This document shows positions 53,701 through 64,000 of a stretch of 64,000 nucleotides of DNA, piece by piece; the stretch's first letter is position 1, and every line of letters starts with the position of its first letter. The notes under the pieces were generated by a model, which did not search any database, was not told where the DNA came from, and saw only the letters and a program-made list of their open reading frames with translations. The stretch covers positions 7,541,194-7,605,193 of the forward strand of contig RPFO01000213.1 of NCBI GenBank assembly GCA_009746045.1, in the 5' to 3' direction. Position numbers and translations under genes: made by a program. The DNA comes from Mesostigma viride (taxonomy: Eukaryota; Streptophyta; Mesostigmatophyceae; Mesostigmatales; Mesostigmataceae).

Positions 53701-56700
53701 AGAAACCTCTCCTACTCCCCCCCCCCCCCCCCACGTTTAAGATTGGGGTCCGACCGACCCAGGGCTGCGATCTTAAACCTAAAATCAAATCCAGGGCTGA
53801 CGATCTTCAAGTTGAGAGCGGTAGGATCTTAAACCTGATGCAGCATACCTGAGTACATAATCTATATCGCATACCACTGACCAGCCATTTGTACCTACTT
53901 TAAGATCTTTTGCCCAAAACCAGCCCTGCGATCTTAAACCTGAAATTCCAAAATCCAGGGTCTCAAGATCTTAAACCTGGGAATCTTAAACGTGTGTGGG
54001 GGGTGTAGAGGTCACGGGAAAGAGCATTGGGTATGTAAATTGATTACCGTAGTGGTTACAATATATGTACGCGTAATTATCGTACGAATACTTTTAGGAA
54101 TTTTTGTTACGTGTACGAGAACTTTTGGGAATTATTTTTACTGTACGTACGTATAATGTCAGGGTATATTCAAGGGTGCGCGAGTACCTAGTAGGTAGTT
54201 CAGTTCAGTTTGACTGAACTGCATGTAGGTACTAGGTAGTAGCCATTAGATAGTAGCCAAGGAGGGACGTGGTAGTGCCATCTGGGGTCAGGAATTTACC
54301 CCACAAGCCGTCCAGAGTACGTTGCTTTTTCTCACCCATAGCCACCTAGCTATCCATAACCTAACGAGAGAACACCAACGGAGCACACCACGAAACGAGG
54401 CACCTACCCACATATCAACGCAGATCAAACGAAGTTTGCGCGCGAAAACTCCCTCCGGGCGCCGCGCCACGGGTAGCTAGGCTTTAAGGTCTGCGCCGCG
54501 CTGCGCTGGTGGTACCTAATTTTGAGGTGTACGAGGCCCGGAAGAGGGTTTTTTTGGGCCTGTACGAGGTCGATTCGTACATAATTACGCGTACATATAT
54601 TGTAACCACTACGGTATACCGTGTATTGTAGTAGTATATATATCATGCACATAGTCTAAGAGCTTTGGGTATGTAAATTGATATACAGCCGATGGTATAT
54701 AGATCATGCACATTGTCTGGTTGGCTGCTGCCGTTGGCGCATGATGGCACACCATGGGCCTTTCCGGAGCACAAGCAATGATTGCCACCGTTGCAGAGAC
54801 CGCAGTGCTTGGCCCAAGGGGCTGTCAACCTATCAACCCCACCCCTGCTTGCATGTCTTTCCCTCTCTGAGTTTCCGTGGCTCTGCCTTGACTCTCCGAT
54901 TTCCAAATTCTTCTCCCCTCTTTCCCCCACCCCACCATACCCCCTGAGATGCATGCGATTAACGTCGCCCCCTCACCGCCTCTTTGCTTGCCCGGCCCCA
55001 TGTTCTCACCCTTTTGTGCTACCCTTGCTGCAGATGCATGCAATGAAGGTGGACCCTCCTTTATTGAAACTCCCCCCACCCCCCCACTTCCTGCAAACGC
55101 ACACGATCAAGGTAGCTTATTCACTGTTTCTTTGCGACCCACCACCCCATGTTCCTGCCCCCTTTCCTCCGCTTCTCACAGATGCATGCGATCGAGATGG
55201 CCAGCGCCAAGCGGCGTGCCGCCAGCGCCACCACTGACGACTTTGGCCTTGAGCTGGACGTGCCCCGCATCTCGGCGCTGCTCAAGGAGGGGATCGCCTT
55301 CAAGGGGGCGGCGGCGGGCAACGCGGGCATGGGTGCGTGGATGTCGGTCGAGGGGGGTGCCATGTCAAGCCCCCTAATAATGTCGCACATATATGTACCA
55401 TGTTCATTGAGAATGGAAAGTTACAAAAGTGAGAGCAGCAACACCACATATCTATAAAATGAGAGCACCCTAATAATATAGCAATAATATAACACTTGTA
55501 TGTTAAGTGAGAGCAGCAAGCACACTTGATGTATAGAAAGTGAGAGCAGCAGGCACGCTTGATGTATGTATTTGCTTGTCCAACTTCATTTTCCTCACAA
55601 ACAGTTACATGGATTCTCGCTTCCTGCACCACCACGTTCATGATCGTGTTTGCACACTTTTGGTCACTTGTTGTTCCTTTCCCTTGGGTTCACGTTCAAC
55701 CCTGCCACTTGTCACCGTCGCGACCAGCGCTGGCGTCATCCCAAGACAACCTCGCGGGTCGCTTTGGCCAGCTGAGCTTGCTGGCATCCCCACAAACCCA
55801 GGGCCGCTCTCTGGGCGGGGACAGCTTCCTTAGCCCGGATGGCAGGCTGCGCACCGCAGGTGGTGCCAGGGGGGCGGATGCCAGTGGATACGGCGACACA
55901 CCCGGCCGCTATGTGGACCTGCTGTCGGAGACCTGTCAGGCGGATTATGAGAAGAACGGGAGTAAGTCGGGGGGGAGCAAGGGGTGTGTGAGTAAGGGCA
56001 GTGAGAGCAAGGGGGGCGGGAGGAAGGGGGGGGGCGGATAGTTGGTTGATGGGACAAGTTGGGGGGGAGCAGTGCAGGTGGAATGAGAGGCCTTTTTGTG
56101 AGTGAATGCTTGTGCGATTATAACTCTGGGTTATGATCTTGTGAATCATGGCAATTTGTGGTCAGGGTGCACTCCACTAGGCCTTCACAAGTCTGTTTGG
56201 ATACTTGCATTTAGCACGGCTCATCTCTGGCCCCGCTCCCTGCCCTTTCCCCAGGAGCTTGCTACACAGGGGAACAGGTAGGTTGACCAACCCACCTTTT
56301 GTTCCAACGCTCCATTACTTGATTTCTGAAAGGTTCACAAAATGAGGGGGAAAATGTGGCCTCCTTTCCTCTTTGCCCACCCTCTAAAACACATCACATC
56401 TGCAACTATCACAGAACAAGCGAGTAGTAAGGAAACATGGTTATATCTACGTCTTCTAAATTTGTTATATTTAATTTGTGTATGTTGCCTCACGCTGATG
56501 CAGGGAGCATGACGGTGGAGCGCTTCACGTCTCTTCTGCGTGCGATGCTGCAGCGAGCAGAGGGGGGCCTGCTGCGGCAACTACCGGCCGCCGCCACGCA
56601 CGGCCGCGGTCTGCGCGTGCTGGCTGACAACCTGCTGCTCGACATGGAGGTGAGGAGGGGGGGGATGTACCTCGCCTTGGTATCTGTTTCTCGACATGGA

Positions 56701-59700
56701 GGAGAGGAGGGGGGGATGTATCTCGCCTTGGTAGCTGTTTCTCGACATGGAGGAGAGGAGGGGGGGATGTATCTCGCCTTGGTCTCTATTTTTCGACATG
56801 GAGGAGAGGAGGGGGGGATGTATCTCGCCTTGGTAGCTGTTTCTCGACATGGAGGAGAGGAGGGGGGGATGTATCTCGCCTTGGTATCTGTTTCTCGACA
56901 TGGAGGAGAGGAGGGGGGGATGTACCCCGCCTTGGTATCTGTTTCTCGACATGGAGGAGAGGAGGGGGGGATGTATCTCGCCTTGGTATCTGTTTCTCGA
57001 CATGGAGGAGAGGAGGGGGGGATGTACCTCGCCTTGGTATCTGTTTCTCGACATGGAGGAGAGGAGGGGGGGATGCAGAAACAGTTTTCTCGAGGCACAG
57101 CTGTCTTGCCAATGATACCTGCTGGCCGACATGGAGGTGGGGGGAGGGAGGAGGGGGGAGGTAAAGCTAGCAATGGCACCTGCTGCTCAACATGCAGATC
57201 TGTGCGGCATGTGCCAGCGTAGGGCTGGTTTACACTATTTGTATCTACCCTGTTTGCCATTATGTATGCTAACGCCTCCGTCCCTGTACCCCCTATGCTC
57301 TCCTGTTCCACCGATGCTGTCCCCCCAACCTTCCCCGTCCCACCTACTGCTGTCCTCCTGCCCCCCCAAAACAGGCCTCGGGCCTACAGGAGGCATCCAT
57401 GAGCGACAATGCATTTGTGTTCCTCCCAGCCGCCTGCGTGGACGCGGCCGGGGGGAGCCTGGTCGCAAACCTGACCCCTGGGGCCGCGACCCCGGATGGG
57501 CTGAGAGCGAGCGCTGTCGGCCCGCTCCTGCGTGGCCACAGCACGCCCGCCCCCCGCACGATCTGGCTCGGCCGCATGTGGCAGCTGCAGGATGCCCTCA
57601 AGGCTCGCCGTCGGGGATCGGGAGTACCTTCATATGGCGCATTTGGAGGGGGTGCATCGGTGGGTGGGGAGCCGGAGGCGGTGGACACGGAGGTGGAGCG
57701 GCAGAGGGCGGCGGCGGCGCTTCGAATCCAGCGGTCCTGGCGGGGGCAGCGTGCGCGTGCCGACAACTCGTTCACGGTCCTCAAGGTGGGTGTGGCTGGC
57801 TGGGGTTTGTGCGGTGGCTGGTTGCGGGGTGGCTGGTTGTTGCTGGCTGAAAAGGGGTGAGGGGGGGTTGGGGGGGGCAGGTCATGGGTGGGCTGGCCAT
57901 GGGTAGTGGATGGCAGCATGAGCGTGCGAGTGGTGACGATCATTACATCAACTCACCAGCTGATTTGCCGGCAAGATCAGGTTGACTGTGCCGGCGCTAG
58001 TAAGTGGGATGCAAGCCAATTGGCAGGAACGACGCCCCGATCCTGAAGGAAAGCGCTGCCTTCTCCTTTTGGCCACATCCTCTCCTCGGGCAGCACCCTC
58101 TGGCTGCATCCTGCAAGCTAATGCTTTGTTTACCAACACCCTCTCCTCACGCAACACCCTCTCCTCATGCAACACCCTCTCCTCACGCTGGTCTGTCTGC
58201 TTTCCCCACTTAGCTCATGCCCACAACGCATGGTGCTCACAAACGCGAATTCTCCCGCGCCCCCTCCCCCCTCCCTCCCCCAAACAGGTGTTCAAGGCCT
58301 GCAACCTGCGCGGTGTGGTGGTATTTGCAACGTCCAGCACCGGACTGTGCGGGCAGGACCTGAGGTGAGCAAAGCGGTTGGTTGGTTAGCAGAAACATGC
58401 TGGGGTGATGATCTGCTAGCTGGCCAGAGCATAGGCGTTGCGGTATATGGGTACTGAGTACAGCATTACCTTTTTTTTTTCACTTACGAGAGGTGAAAAC
58501 ATTTGGCACAAGGCGGATATTGAGACCCGCATCCATTGGTTGGGGCATTCTGGCGTTCCCTCGACGTAGAGCAGACAGTTTGGCACACAAGTGACAGGCA
58601 TGAAGGGCCTAGGGTTAAGGGTTTACTTATGTCGACTTGCATGAGTGTGGAACTGGATCAAGGACGGTACCAAGGACTATGCAAGGATTCTATTAAGGAC
58701 GGTATCATGGCTTTTCAAGAGGGCAGCCTGTGGATTGCCTGCCCAGCCGCGAAAGGGAAGCGTGCAATAGTACCTAGGATAATGAAGCACGCCATGTTTT
58801 GGCACACAAATGCATAGCATCCAACCATCTGGCACGGAAACTATTATCTCTACGTAGCTTGTTTAGCACAGTGTGACCTTCCCATGACACCGTGCCTCCC
58901 GTTCCTTTCTGACTTCTCTCCACTGCTCAGCACCCTATGTCTGACCTCAGCCCTGTATCTCACCTCCGGACTTGCCTAAGTGTGGTACTACTACTATCAT
59001 TTGTCCATTATGCATGATTTCATGATTATTGCTATCCATCGGTCGCGGTCACCACCGTGTTCGGCCGCCCCTGCAGGTACTGCCGCATGCTGGCGGGCAT
59101 GGGCTACCTGGTCATCGTGCCGGACGCCATGGCAAGCGCCAGCCGGGCGGGGCCCCGCCTGCGGGCGCCGCGCGTGGAGATATCCCCGGAGGATGACGAC
59201 AACTACTGGGAGGAGGACCCGCTGCTGACGTACGTACTTGGATTGTGGTGGTATAACCGATTTCTGGCCTGCGCTGGTTGTCTCCTTGGTATAAGGTTGA
59301 GGTGGGTGGCGGTGGATGGTGACGGTGGGTATGGGTGACGGTGCATGGCTGAATGGGGTGGTGGGGGTACATGTTCCAGGATGGTGGGGGTGAATGGTTG
59401 AAGTTCGAGGGGGGGGGGGGGTTGAGGTGGGCGTTGACAGACGGGGGGTGGATGGTTGACATGAGGGGGGGGGGGTGCTTGCTGCACACATGAGCAAGTG
59501 TAGTGGGCGATGAGCAGGGAGGGGGCGAAGCTTGGCCGGCAAGGAGGGAAGTGATCAAGAGAGAGGGAAAGACATGCACGAAGTTAAGGACGAAAGGGAG
59601 GCAGCGATGTCTGCATGGACGTAAAGTCCATCGAAGTGTCAAGCGTCCACACGTACGCCCAACGCCTTGACCCCACCCCAGGGCCACATCCCAGGACTAC

Positions 59701-62700
59701 GCCCCAGGGACCAAGGTGGAGAGATCAGTTTGCGTAGGCCTCTGCGCTCGCCTTCCACAGGTCTCCCATCGCCGATGCTATTGAGCGGCTCACCCGTAGC
59801 ATAGGCCACAGGGCAGGGACCTTGGCCTTGATGGGGTCCTATATCATGCTCCTTGCAATAATTTCTTCTACAAGAAGCAAATGTTGGTGTACCGGTGTAG
59901 CCTTGCCTTTGGTGGTGATAAACCTGGGGATGCCTGCCTTAACCCCATGGCTTCGTCTGCAATCAACGTACTTTAGTGTAATACTGCGAAATAAAATAAA
60001 AATAATACTAGTATACTATAGTGTTATACTGCGACATAAAATAAAAAATAATACTAGTATACTATAGTGTTATACTGCCACATAAAATAAAAATAATACT
60101 AGTATACTGTAGTGTTATACTGCGACATAAAATAAAAATAATACTACTATACTATAGTGTAATGCTGCCACATATCCATGTAGTGCAATATTGCCACGTA
60201 TCGATGTACTACAAGATTGCCGCACCTGCCCCACCGCGACCCGCCACGACCCCCTTTAACCCACGACAGCCAGATCGGGGCGTCGGTGCGCCGCAGCACG
60301 AGCCAGGGCTGGGGTCGGGGCCAGGGTGGGGAGGAGGGCCAGCCGGGCGCCCGGCCGTGCTACCTGCTGGAGGAGCCGTCGAGCGTGCACAAGTCTCTGC
60401 CCAAGTACATGGCGGTGCGGTCGGCCGAAGTGGCGTACACGCTGCGGGGCCTGCCCAGCTTCCTGCGGTGCGTGGGTGTTGGTGGGTGGCCCGGTTGTGG
60501 CTGGTCTGGTTGTGGGTGGCCGGGTTGTTCAAACTTTGGTGGGTTGCTCTCGGGTGGCTCGACAAATGGGGTGTTCCGGTTAACGGGTAAACCAGTTGGA
60601 GGTTATGGACGGACGGACAGATAGGCGGGCGGGCGGGCGGATGGAGGGGGGGGGCGGGGGGGGGGCAGCGGCTCGCTGCCACTGCTGTATATTTTTATTC
60701 GCACCCGAGAGCGGGGTTGGATGCTGTGTCGTGGCATGGCGTAGCGCACCGCGGGGATGCTGTGGACATGGTTTGGGTAGAAGGCGGCCGGTCGCCTTCG
60801 CCTGCTACGCGGGACGGTGCGCCACAGCCGTTGCAGTACGAGGGGTGGGGGGAGGGTAAGGGCAGTAGGGAGGGGATCAGCACGAGAAAGCTAGATGCTT
60901 GTTTAAGGGATTGCATGCAGTGCTCTTGTCTCGTGCTCACGTTCTCTTGCCCAAGGTAAATCCTGCAGAAACTGGCATTCCGGTTACTCTGCTTACGCGC
61001 GCACTTGCCACCGCTGTGGGTCTACCTGTGCAATCCCCCCCCCCCTCTTCCTCCCCTTGTGCTGCGTGTGCCACAGCCAGTGGGGCGTGTTCCTCATGGG
61101 TGTGGGCGAGGGCGGCATGCTGGTGGCTCATATGCCCGTGACGGCCACCAGCAGTGGAGGCCCAGACAGCGAGCTGATCGCAGGGCGCGTCGTGTGCAGC
61201 TACAGCTGGGAGCCCAACTGCTTCTCCGCGGCGCTGCTGCCGTCGTCTGCACCGGGAGGACGTGGGTACTCGGGCGTCCCTGCGCCAGCATCCCCTTATT
61301 CGCTCTTTGAGTTTGGCGGCGCGCTGAGGTCATGCCCCGCGCTCAACATCGTGGGCAGCCACGATGAGGTAAGGCGCAGGAGGGGGGCAGGTGAAGGAGA
61401 TGGGAAGGGGGGGGGTAAAGGGAGAGGAAGGGGAGGAGATGGGGAGGGGAAGGGGCGAGAAGGGCAGGGGAACAGACAGGGAAGGAGAAGGGAAAGGGCA
61501 GGGCAGAGTTGCGATGGCAAGGTGAAAGGCCTCAGGCAGCTGTCTAGTTGGCCCCATGGGATACTGGTGGGGTTGAGTTGGGAGCGTTGGTTTGAGCAGG
61601 TAGCCCATGTGGCCGGAGAATGATGTCACAGGTCGACACATGGACGTGCCCCATATGCTGCGAGCTATACTCTACGTGCTGGGCCTGCCGTCACGCCGTG
61701 AATGCAAAAGCCGTACACTGGCCGTCCCACAACAGTTTGTGGGTGTGACCCTTCTAGGGTGTGCAGGCAATTATGTGCCAATTCATTAACGCAGAGGCCT
61801 GACCCAATGAGCCCGTCGATCAGCTCCTTGTCAGTACAGCAGCTCTTCAGGCACAAGCCAAGGTGTCGACTGCAGCATCCCCCTGGATCATGTGCCCACT
61901 TATGCCGCCCTGTGTGGCCATGCCTCATGCTTTGCCTGCCGGGAACACGGTTGCGTGCCTGTTTGTTTCTCTGTCTGTTGTTGCATGGTTGCTGTTGCTC
62001 TGTCCGTTTGCTGGCCAGTTCTTCGGCCCGTACAATTCCGTCGCCGCCGCCGTGGCCGCCGGCGCACAGTCACCCGCAGATCATGCCGACCGAGGGGATG
62101 CCAGCGCGCCGCGTCCGCTGCTGGATGGGCACGGGTACCGGACGCTCCTCTCGGGGGGGGTGGAGGCGGGCCTGGTGGCGCAGCTGCAAGGGGCGGGCCA
62201 CGACATGACGCGCACACACGGTGAGTCCACCCATGTCATGGTTGTCACATGTCAAGTAGCCTGTCTTTTCTTTGTCCACGACCGACGCATGCATGCCTGG
62301 ATGGGTAGACGTGCATCAACTGCCAGACAGGCATACACGCGACAGTTGCCTGCCCCTGCTCGTGGGCGTTGGTGTGCATCAGAACACGTGCGGCGGCTTT
62401 GCTTTTCTTATCCAAGGAACTAGTTTGCTGATGGTTACATACATCAGTGTCAGACAATGCGCCCTTAGGTGCCCTTACTTACAGAACCTAGGGTTTCCTT
62501 GATCTTACCCATATCCTTGCATCGCCACCCTGTTCAGTCGCTACTGCATGTTCGTACAATGCCGGCTAACTGGCCCCTGTCGCAAGCCACTGCCTTCACC
62601 TGCACAAGCGTGGAGTAATCAGGTCAACCGCAGGAAATTCGCTGAGTTTCCCCCCCTGCCTGTGGCCCCCTTGCGTCTACGCCCCACCCCCCAGACGGCG

Positions 62701-62858
62701 CGCTGCGAGAGCTGCTGGTCACCTTCCTGTCCAAGCCACGCCGATGCTACCTGCTCGACAAGCTGTGGGAAGGGGAGCCGTCGCTGCGCGCATTGCTCCA
62801 GCAGCCATCGCGCAGGTGAGGGGGGGAGAGAGTGGGGGGGGGGGGGTATCTCCCTCCA

Positions 62859-62945
<87 letters not shown>

Positions 62946-63937
62946 CTGCATGCAGTGTTTGCACCAGCGTGGCAGTCTGTATGCAGCAGAACTTGGCAGC
63001 TGACTGATTTTCCTGTCCACTCAAGTGGGTTGCACTCAGAAAATTACTTCACTGATTATTACAAATATTTATCTTTCCGATATCAGGCCAGCGCTGGCTG
63101 TCTCATGGGTACGTCCTTCTTCAATTGACGTACTGTAGGAGAAGGAGGGTCTCCTGGAGAAGGGCTGCCCCGGATATCGCCCTGGCCCATTCTGGTCTTT
63201 GGTTTTTGCTGACTCCTGCCACCGGCTGGCCCTCCCCCTCGTCGCACGGCTGAGGCTGCGGGGCACTGGCACGTTCCTGTGCACTCTGTGCAATCCTGTG
63301 CTCTCTGTGCAGTGGCGGGGTGCTGTTTGTGCAGGTCAAGCAGGCGCCATTGCGGGCAGGGTCGAGGGAGACCAGCCGACTGGCCCTGCTGGATGCTCCC
63401 AGCACACTGGCGTCGTGGCAAGGCGATGAGGCTTCTCCGCTGAGGTCCGCCGCAGGGTCCTATCCCCGTAATGACCAGTTCTTGAGGGATCTTTCGGCCA
63501 AGGCCGTCACATCCCTTCGTCATCCCACAGGGTTTTCTTCCCCAGTGAAGACCTCGGGTGATTTTGGCGAGGCCTCGCTGCGGGGTACGGCCAGCCTGCG
63601 AGGCGTTGCCGCCGCCACCAGCCAATCAGGCGCCCTGTTTGACAGCAGGAGGATTTCCGGTGGCACAGCTGCAGCCAGCCCGTACCCTGCTAGGGCGACG
63701 CAGCCAGTGTCTCGCATGTTGGACCCGGACCTGCAGTCTGAGCATGCTGGCGGTCGTCTGAAGGGGACGGAGATGAACCATGGCAGTTCCCCATTAGATG
63801 ACGGGGTGGAATTTCCATCAGCAGATGAGCCAGCTTCCACGTATGATGTGGAACCAGAACAGTCGCCCAGCCACATTCCGCCCCATCTAGCGCATTTGGC
63901 AGGGAATGAATTGGCAGACTCACTGGATGTGGCATGA
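48158..63937 (+). CDS. B-box / IQ / alpha-beta-hydrolase-like fusion protein (19 exons)
   Basis: Exons: 48158-48385, 48513-48673, 49116-49206, 50446-50525, 51363-51426, 51761-51859, 52542-52616, 53398-53478, 55182-55332, 55728-55961, 56504-56649, 57375-57785, 58288-58364, 59077-59229, 60270-60467, 61077-61368, 62019-62220, 62695-62815, 63313-63937 (TGA). All junctions keep phase; the product is about 1,162 residues. The N-terminus is Arg/Lys/Glu-rich. Residues 75-112 form a B-box zinc finger (CEVCEKRRAELWCEQC, FCQKC, then two His). A second Cys-rich B-box follows (CRDHGEKIKAFCEDCRKSVC...C...H). Helical, TRIM-like segments come next (51.3-53.5 kb), then a linker, an IQ motif IQRSWRGQRAR, and a hydrolase-like module (58288-62815). 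The tail is Ser/Pro-rich. Known TRIM-type proteins bind partners through B-boxes and coiled coils, and IQ motifs bind calmodulin; the combined role here is unknown. A small exon could be missing in the 1.2- and 1.7-kb introns. Confidence 0.87.
48379..49206 (+). other. Tandem B-box zinc-finger region
   Basis: The first B-box straddles an intron: Cys of 'LCE' at the end of exon 48158-48385, then VCEKRRAELWCEQCEDMLFC with QKCADIDHSKGRRRTH from exon 48513-48673. Spacing C-x2-C-x8-C-x2-C-x5-C-x2-C-x4-H-x6-H fits the family. Exon 49116-49206 supplies a second, CRDHGEKIKAFCEDCRKSVC-ALCLH. Confidence 0.88.
49190..49560 (+). repeat. Echoes of B-box exon 49116-49206 donor
   Basis: The exon end 'agccacgag' + gtgggc recurs as 'cagcagccacgag' + gtgggc (about 49245-49262) and 'cagcagccacgag' + gtgagg (about 49292-49312). 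Decayed copies (cagtcatgag, catgccatgag + gtgg) continue to about 49520. The period is near 50 bp. Confidence 0.82.
49788..49935. repeat. CCA trinucleotide array
   Basis: About 145 bp of (CCA)n, continuing into CCGCC-, AGC- and CAA-rich sequence up to about 50070. Long G runs follow at 50200-50275. All are within the intron between exons 49116-49206 and 50446-50525. Confidence 0.97.
50700..50787. repeat. C run, CT and GT microsatellites
   Basis: About 20 C, then (CT)n of about 47 bp, then (GT)n of about 20 bp, in the intron after exon 50446-50525. Confidence 0.97.
50886..51085 (-). mobile_element. Retroposon with 3' hairpin (family A), minus strand
   Basis: On the minus strand this reads cgcccacagg, gatgccggatcgtt, cacacacagggattgaaagc, then gtgctccgtgactccccaac-gggagcac and a TTAATTAATT tail. 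It is homologous to 17360-17552. It sits antisense in an intron of the B-box gene. Confidence 0.7.
51829..52080 (+). repeat. Echoes of exon 51761-51859 donor
   Basis: The exon end 'gaggcccagctcaccaccac-gctggccgag' + gtgtgt recurs at about 51897-51931 ('gaggcccagcttacctccac-gctggctgag' + gtattt), about 51985-52031 ('gaggccatcctggtgg...gctggccaag' + gtgttt), and weakly near 52063-52083. Confidence 0.85.
52395..52560 (+). repeat. Echo of exon 52542-52616 acceptor
   Basis: 'gatgtgcag-acagagaagcgtgccac' at about 52418-52442 imitates the true junction 'gtcacgcag-acggaggccgagaagc' 120 bp downstream. Confidence 0.5.
52660..52740. repeat. 27-bp tandem repeat, 3 copies
   Basis: cagatcgtttg(c/t)gtgaactatgc occurs three times in the intron after exon 52542-52616. 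Confidence 0.93.
53015..53245. repeat. 37-40-bp AT-rich minisatellite, about 6 copies
   Basis: The unit has taatactagtatataagc and tctatcatccgtagtt. It lies in the intron before exon 53398-53478. Confidence 0.93.
54047..54614. mobile_element. MITE with about 43-bp inverted ends and TA flanks
   Basis: The left end CCGTAGTGGTTACAATATAT... (from 54047) and the right end (to 54614) are reverse complements for about 40 bases, apart from a small difference in the TCGTACGAAT segment. TA dinucleotides flank both ends, as expected for Tc1/mariner-type MITEs. No coding sequence. A direct repeat of about 18 bp (ttgggtatgtaaattgat) also occurs just outside, at about 54028 and 54665. Confidence 0.72.
54945..55205 (+). 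repeat. Echoes of exon 55182-55332 acceptor
   Basis: 'tgag-atgcatgcgattaacgtc' (about 54947), 'gcag-atgcatgcaatgaaggtg' (about 55031) and 'gcaa-acgcacacgatcaaggta' (about 55095) precede the true 'acag-atgcatgcgatcgagatg' (55182). The intervening C/T-rich text (ccccatgttc) is also repeated, with a period of roughly 65-90 bp. Confidence 0.78.
56640..57145 (+). repeat. 51-bp tandem echoes of exon 56504-56649 donor
   Basis: The exon end 'ctcgacatggag' + gtgagg is followed by eight further copies of 'tctcgacatggagga' at 51-bp steps from about 56691, each with gaggagggggggatgta. Because 51 is a multiple of three and the unit lacks stops, the exon frame runs through the whole array, adding 17-residue units (HGGEEGGMYLALVSVSR) if the intron is retained. 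Confidence 0.9.
58130..58196. repeat. About 19-bp repeat of CACCCTCTCCTCA
   Basis: Three to four copies of caacaccctctcctca(c/t)g in the intron before exon 58288-58364. Confidence 0.85.
59249..59294 (+). mobile_element. 30-32-bp micro-insertion with direct repeats
   Basis: TGGTATAA at 59249-59256 and 59287-59294 flanks CCGATTTCTGGCCTGCG...TTGTCTCC. Counted so that the insert ends in CCTTG, the repeat is GTATAA. The insert matches 10285-10316 at 31 of 32 bases. Confidence 0.65.
59977..60175. repeat. About 45-46-bp AT-rich minisatellite, 4 copies
   Basis: Units contain taatactagtatactatagt and gttatactgc(g/c)acataa. It lies just 5' of exon 60270-60467. Confidence 0.93.
62864..62943. repeat. 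GT microsatellite
   Basis: About 80 bp of (GT)n, starting about 50 bp after the donor of exon 62695-62815. Confidence 0.98.
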
Positions 63938-64000
63938 AGTGGCAGCTTTTCTTCGCAATTGTCTAGTTTTGGTACTGGTGTCAATGTTTGAATAGATTTG
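63938..64000 (+). other. 3' flank / likely 3' UTR start of the fusion gene
   Basis: 63 bases after the TGA. No polyadenylation signal is recognised before the window ends. Confidence 0.6.

Larger units (their letters stand above)
58288..62815 (+). other. Alpha/beta-hydrolase-like module of the fusion protein
   Basis: Exons 58288-58364 to 62695-62815. Landmarks: GVVVFATSSTGL then MGYLVIVPDAMA (strand and loop as in dienelactone-hydrolase-like folds), the elbow FLMGVGEGGMLVAHM, LNIVGSHDE (acid position) and GHDMTRTHDGALRELLVTFL (His position and final helix). In active relatives the elbow has Ser (G-x-S-x-G). Here it reads G-V-G-E-G, so the nucleophile appears to be Gly. Asp and His candidates remain. 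Fold assignment by motif order, moderately sure. Confidence 0.65.

Noticed and set aside
56490-57311. Minus-strand Pro/Ser/Cys repeat frame
   Set aside because: Antisense of the 51-bp echo array. The plus strand carries the phase-consistent exon.

Overview
This window is eukaryotic nuclear DNA. Its genes are split into many short exons joined at GT-AG introns of 0.1-2.8 kb, and the introns and spacers are full of microsatellites, minisatellites and transposon debris. The gene content (XAP5/FAM50, a kinesin-8, and a B-box protein fused to an alpha/beta-hydrolase-like domain), GC-rich exons and dense repeats would suit a large-genomed unicellular alga or similar protist. The sequence does not fix the species.

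Layout. (1) 616-9410, plus strand: the C-terminal eight exons of an XAP5/FAM50 (XCT) nuclear protein; its 5' exons lie off the left edge. Two non-autonomous hAT elements sit in its introns. (2) 9.4-22 kb: gene-poor DNA with a 2.3-kb GATG array, a 4-kb element with 25-bp terminal inverted repeats, a decayed non-LTR reverse transcriptase, and several retroposon copies ending in a small hairpin plus an AATT-rich tail. (3) 22114-25795, minus: 3' exons of a gene I do not recognise. (4) 27387-28520, plus: an uninterrupted gene with a trihelix/Myb-SANT-like DNA-binding domain. (5) 29577 to about 46483, minus: a complete or nearly complete kinesin-8. (6) 48158-63937, plus: a 19-exon gene for a predicted 1,162-residue protein with two B-boxes, helical segments, an IQ motif and an alpha/beta-hydrolase-like module whose nucleophile appears lost. 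Genes 5 and 6 diverge from a 1.7-kb spacer that carries several SINE-like copies.

The most unusual signal is shared by all four intron-containing genes. Many exon ends, including the splice site itself, are repeated in the adjacent intron as tandem or degenerate 'echoes' (30-105 bp periods, 2 to 9 copies). I see this at about a dozen junctions, mostly 5' splice sites and sometimes 3' splice sites. A second unusual signal is a set of 9-32 bp insertions that share the same 3' end; three are flanked by direct repeats, as if they were extreme 5'-truncated retroposons.

Gene models were assembled by hand from conserved protein motifs, splice-site consensus and codon-phase agreement. Every internal junction listed keeps phase, but no transcript evidence was available and small exons may be missing.
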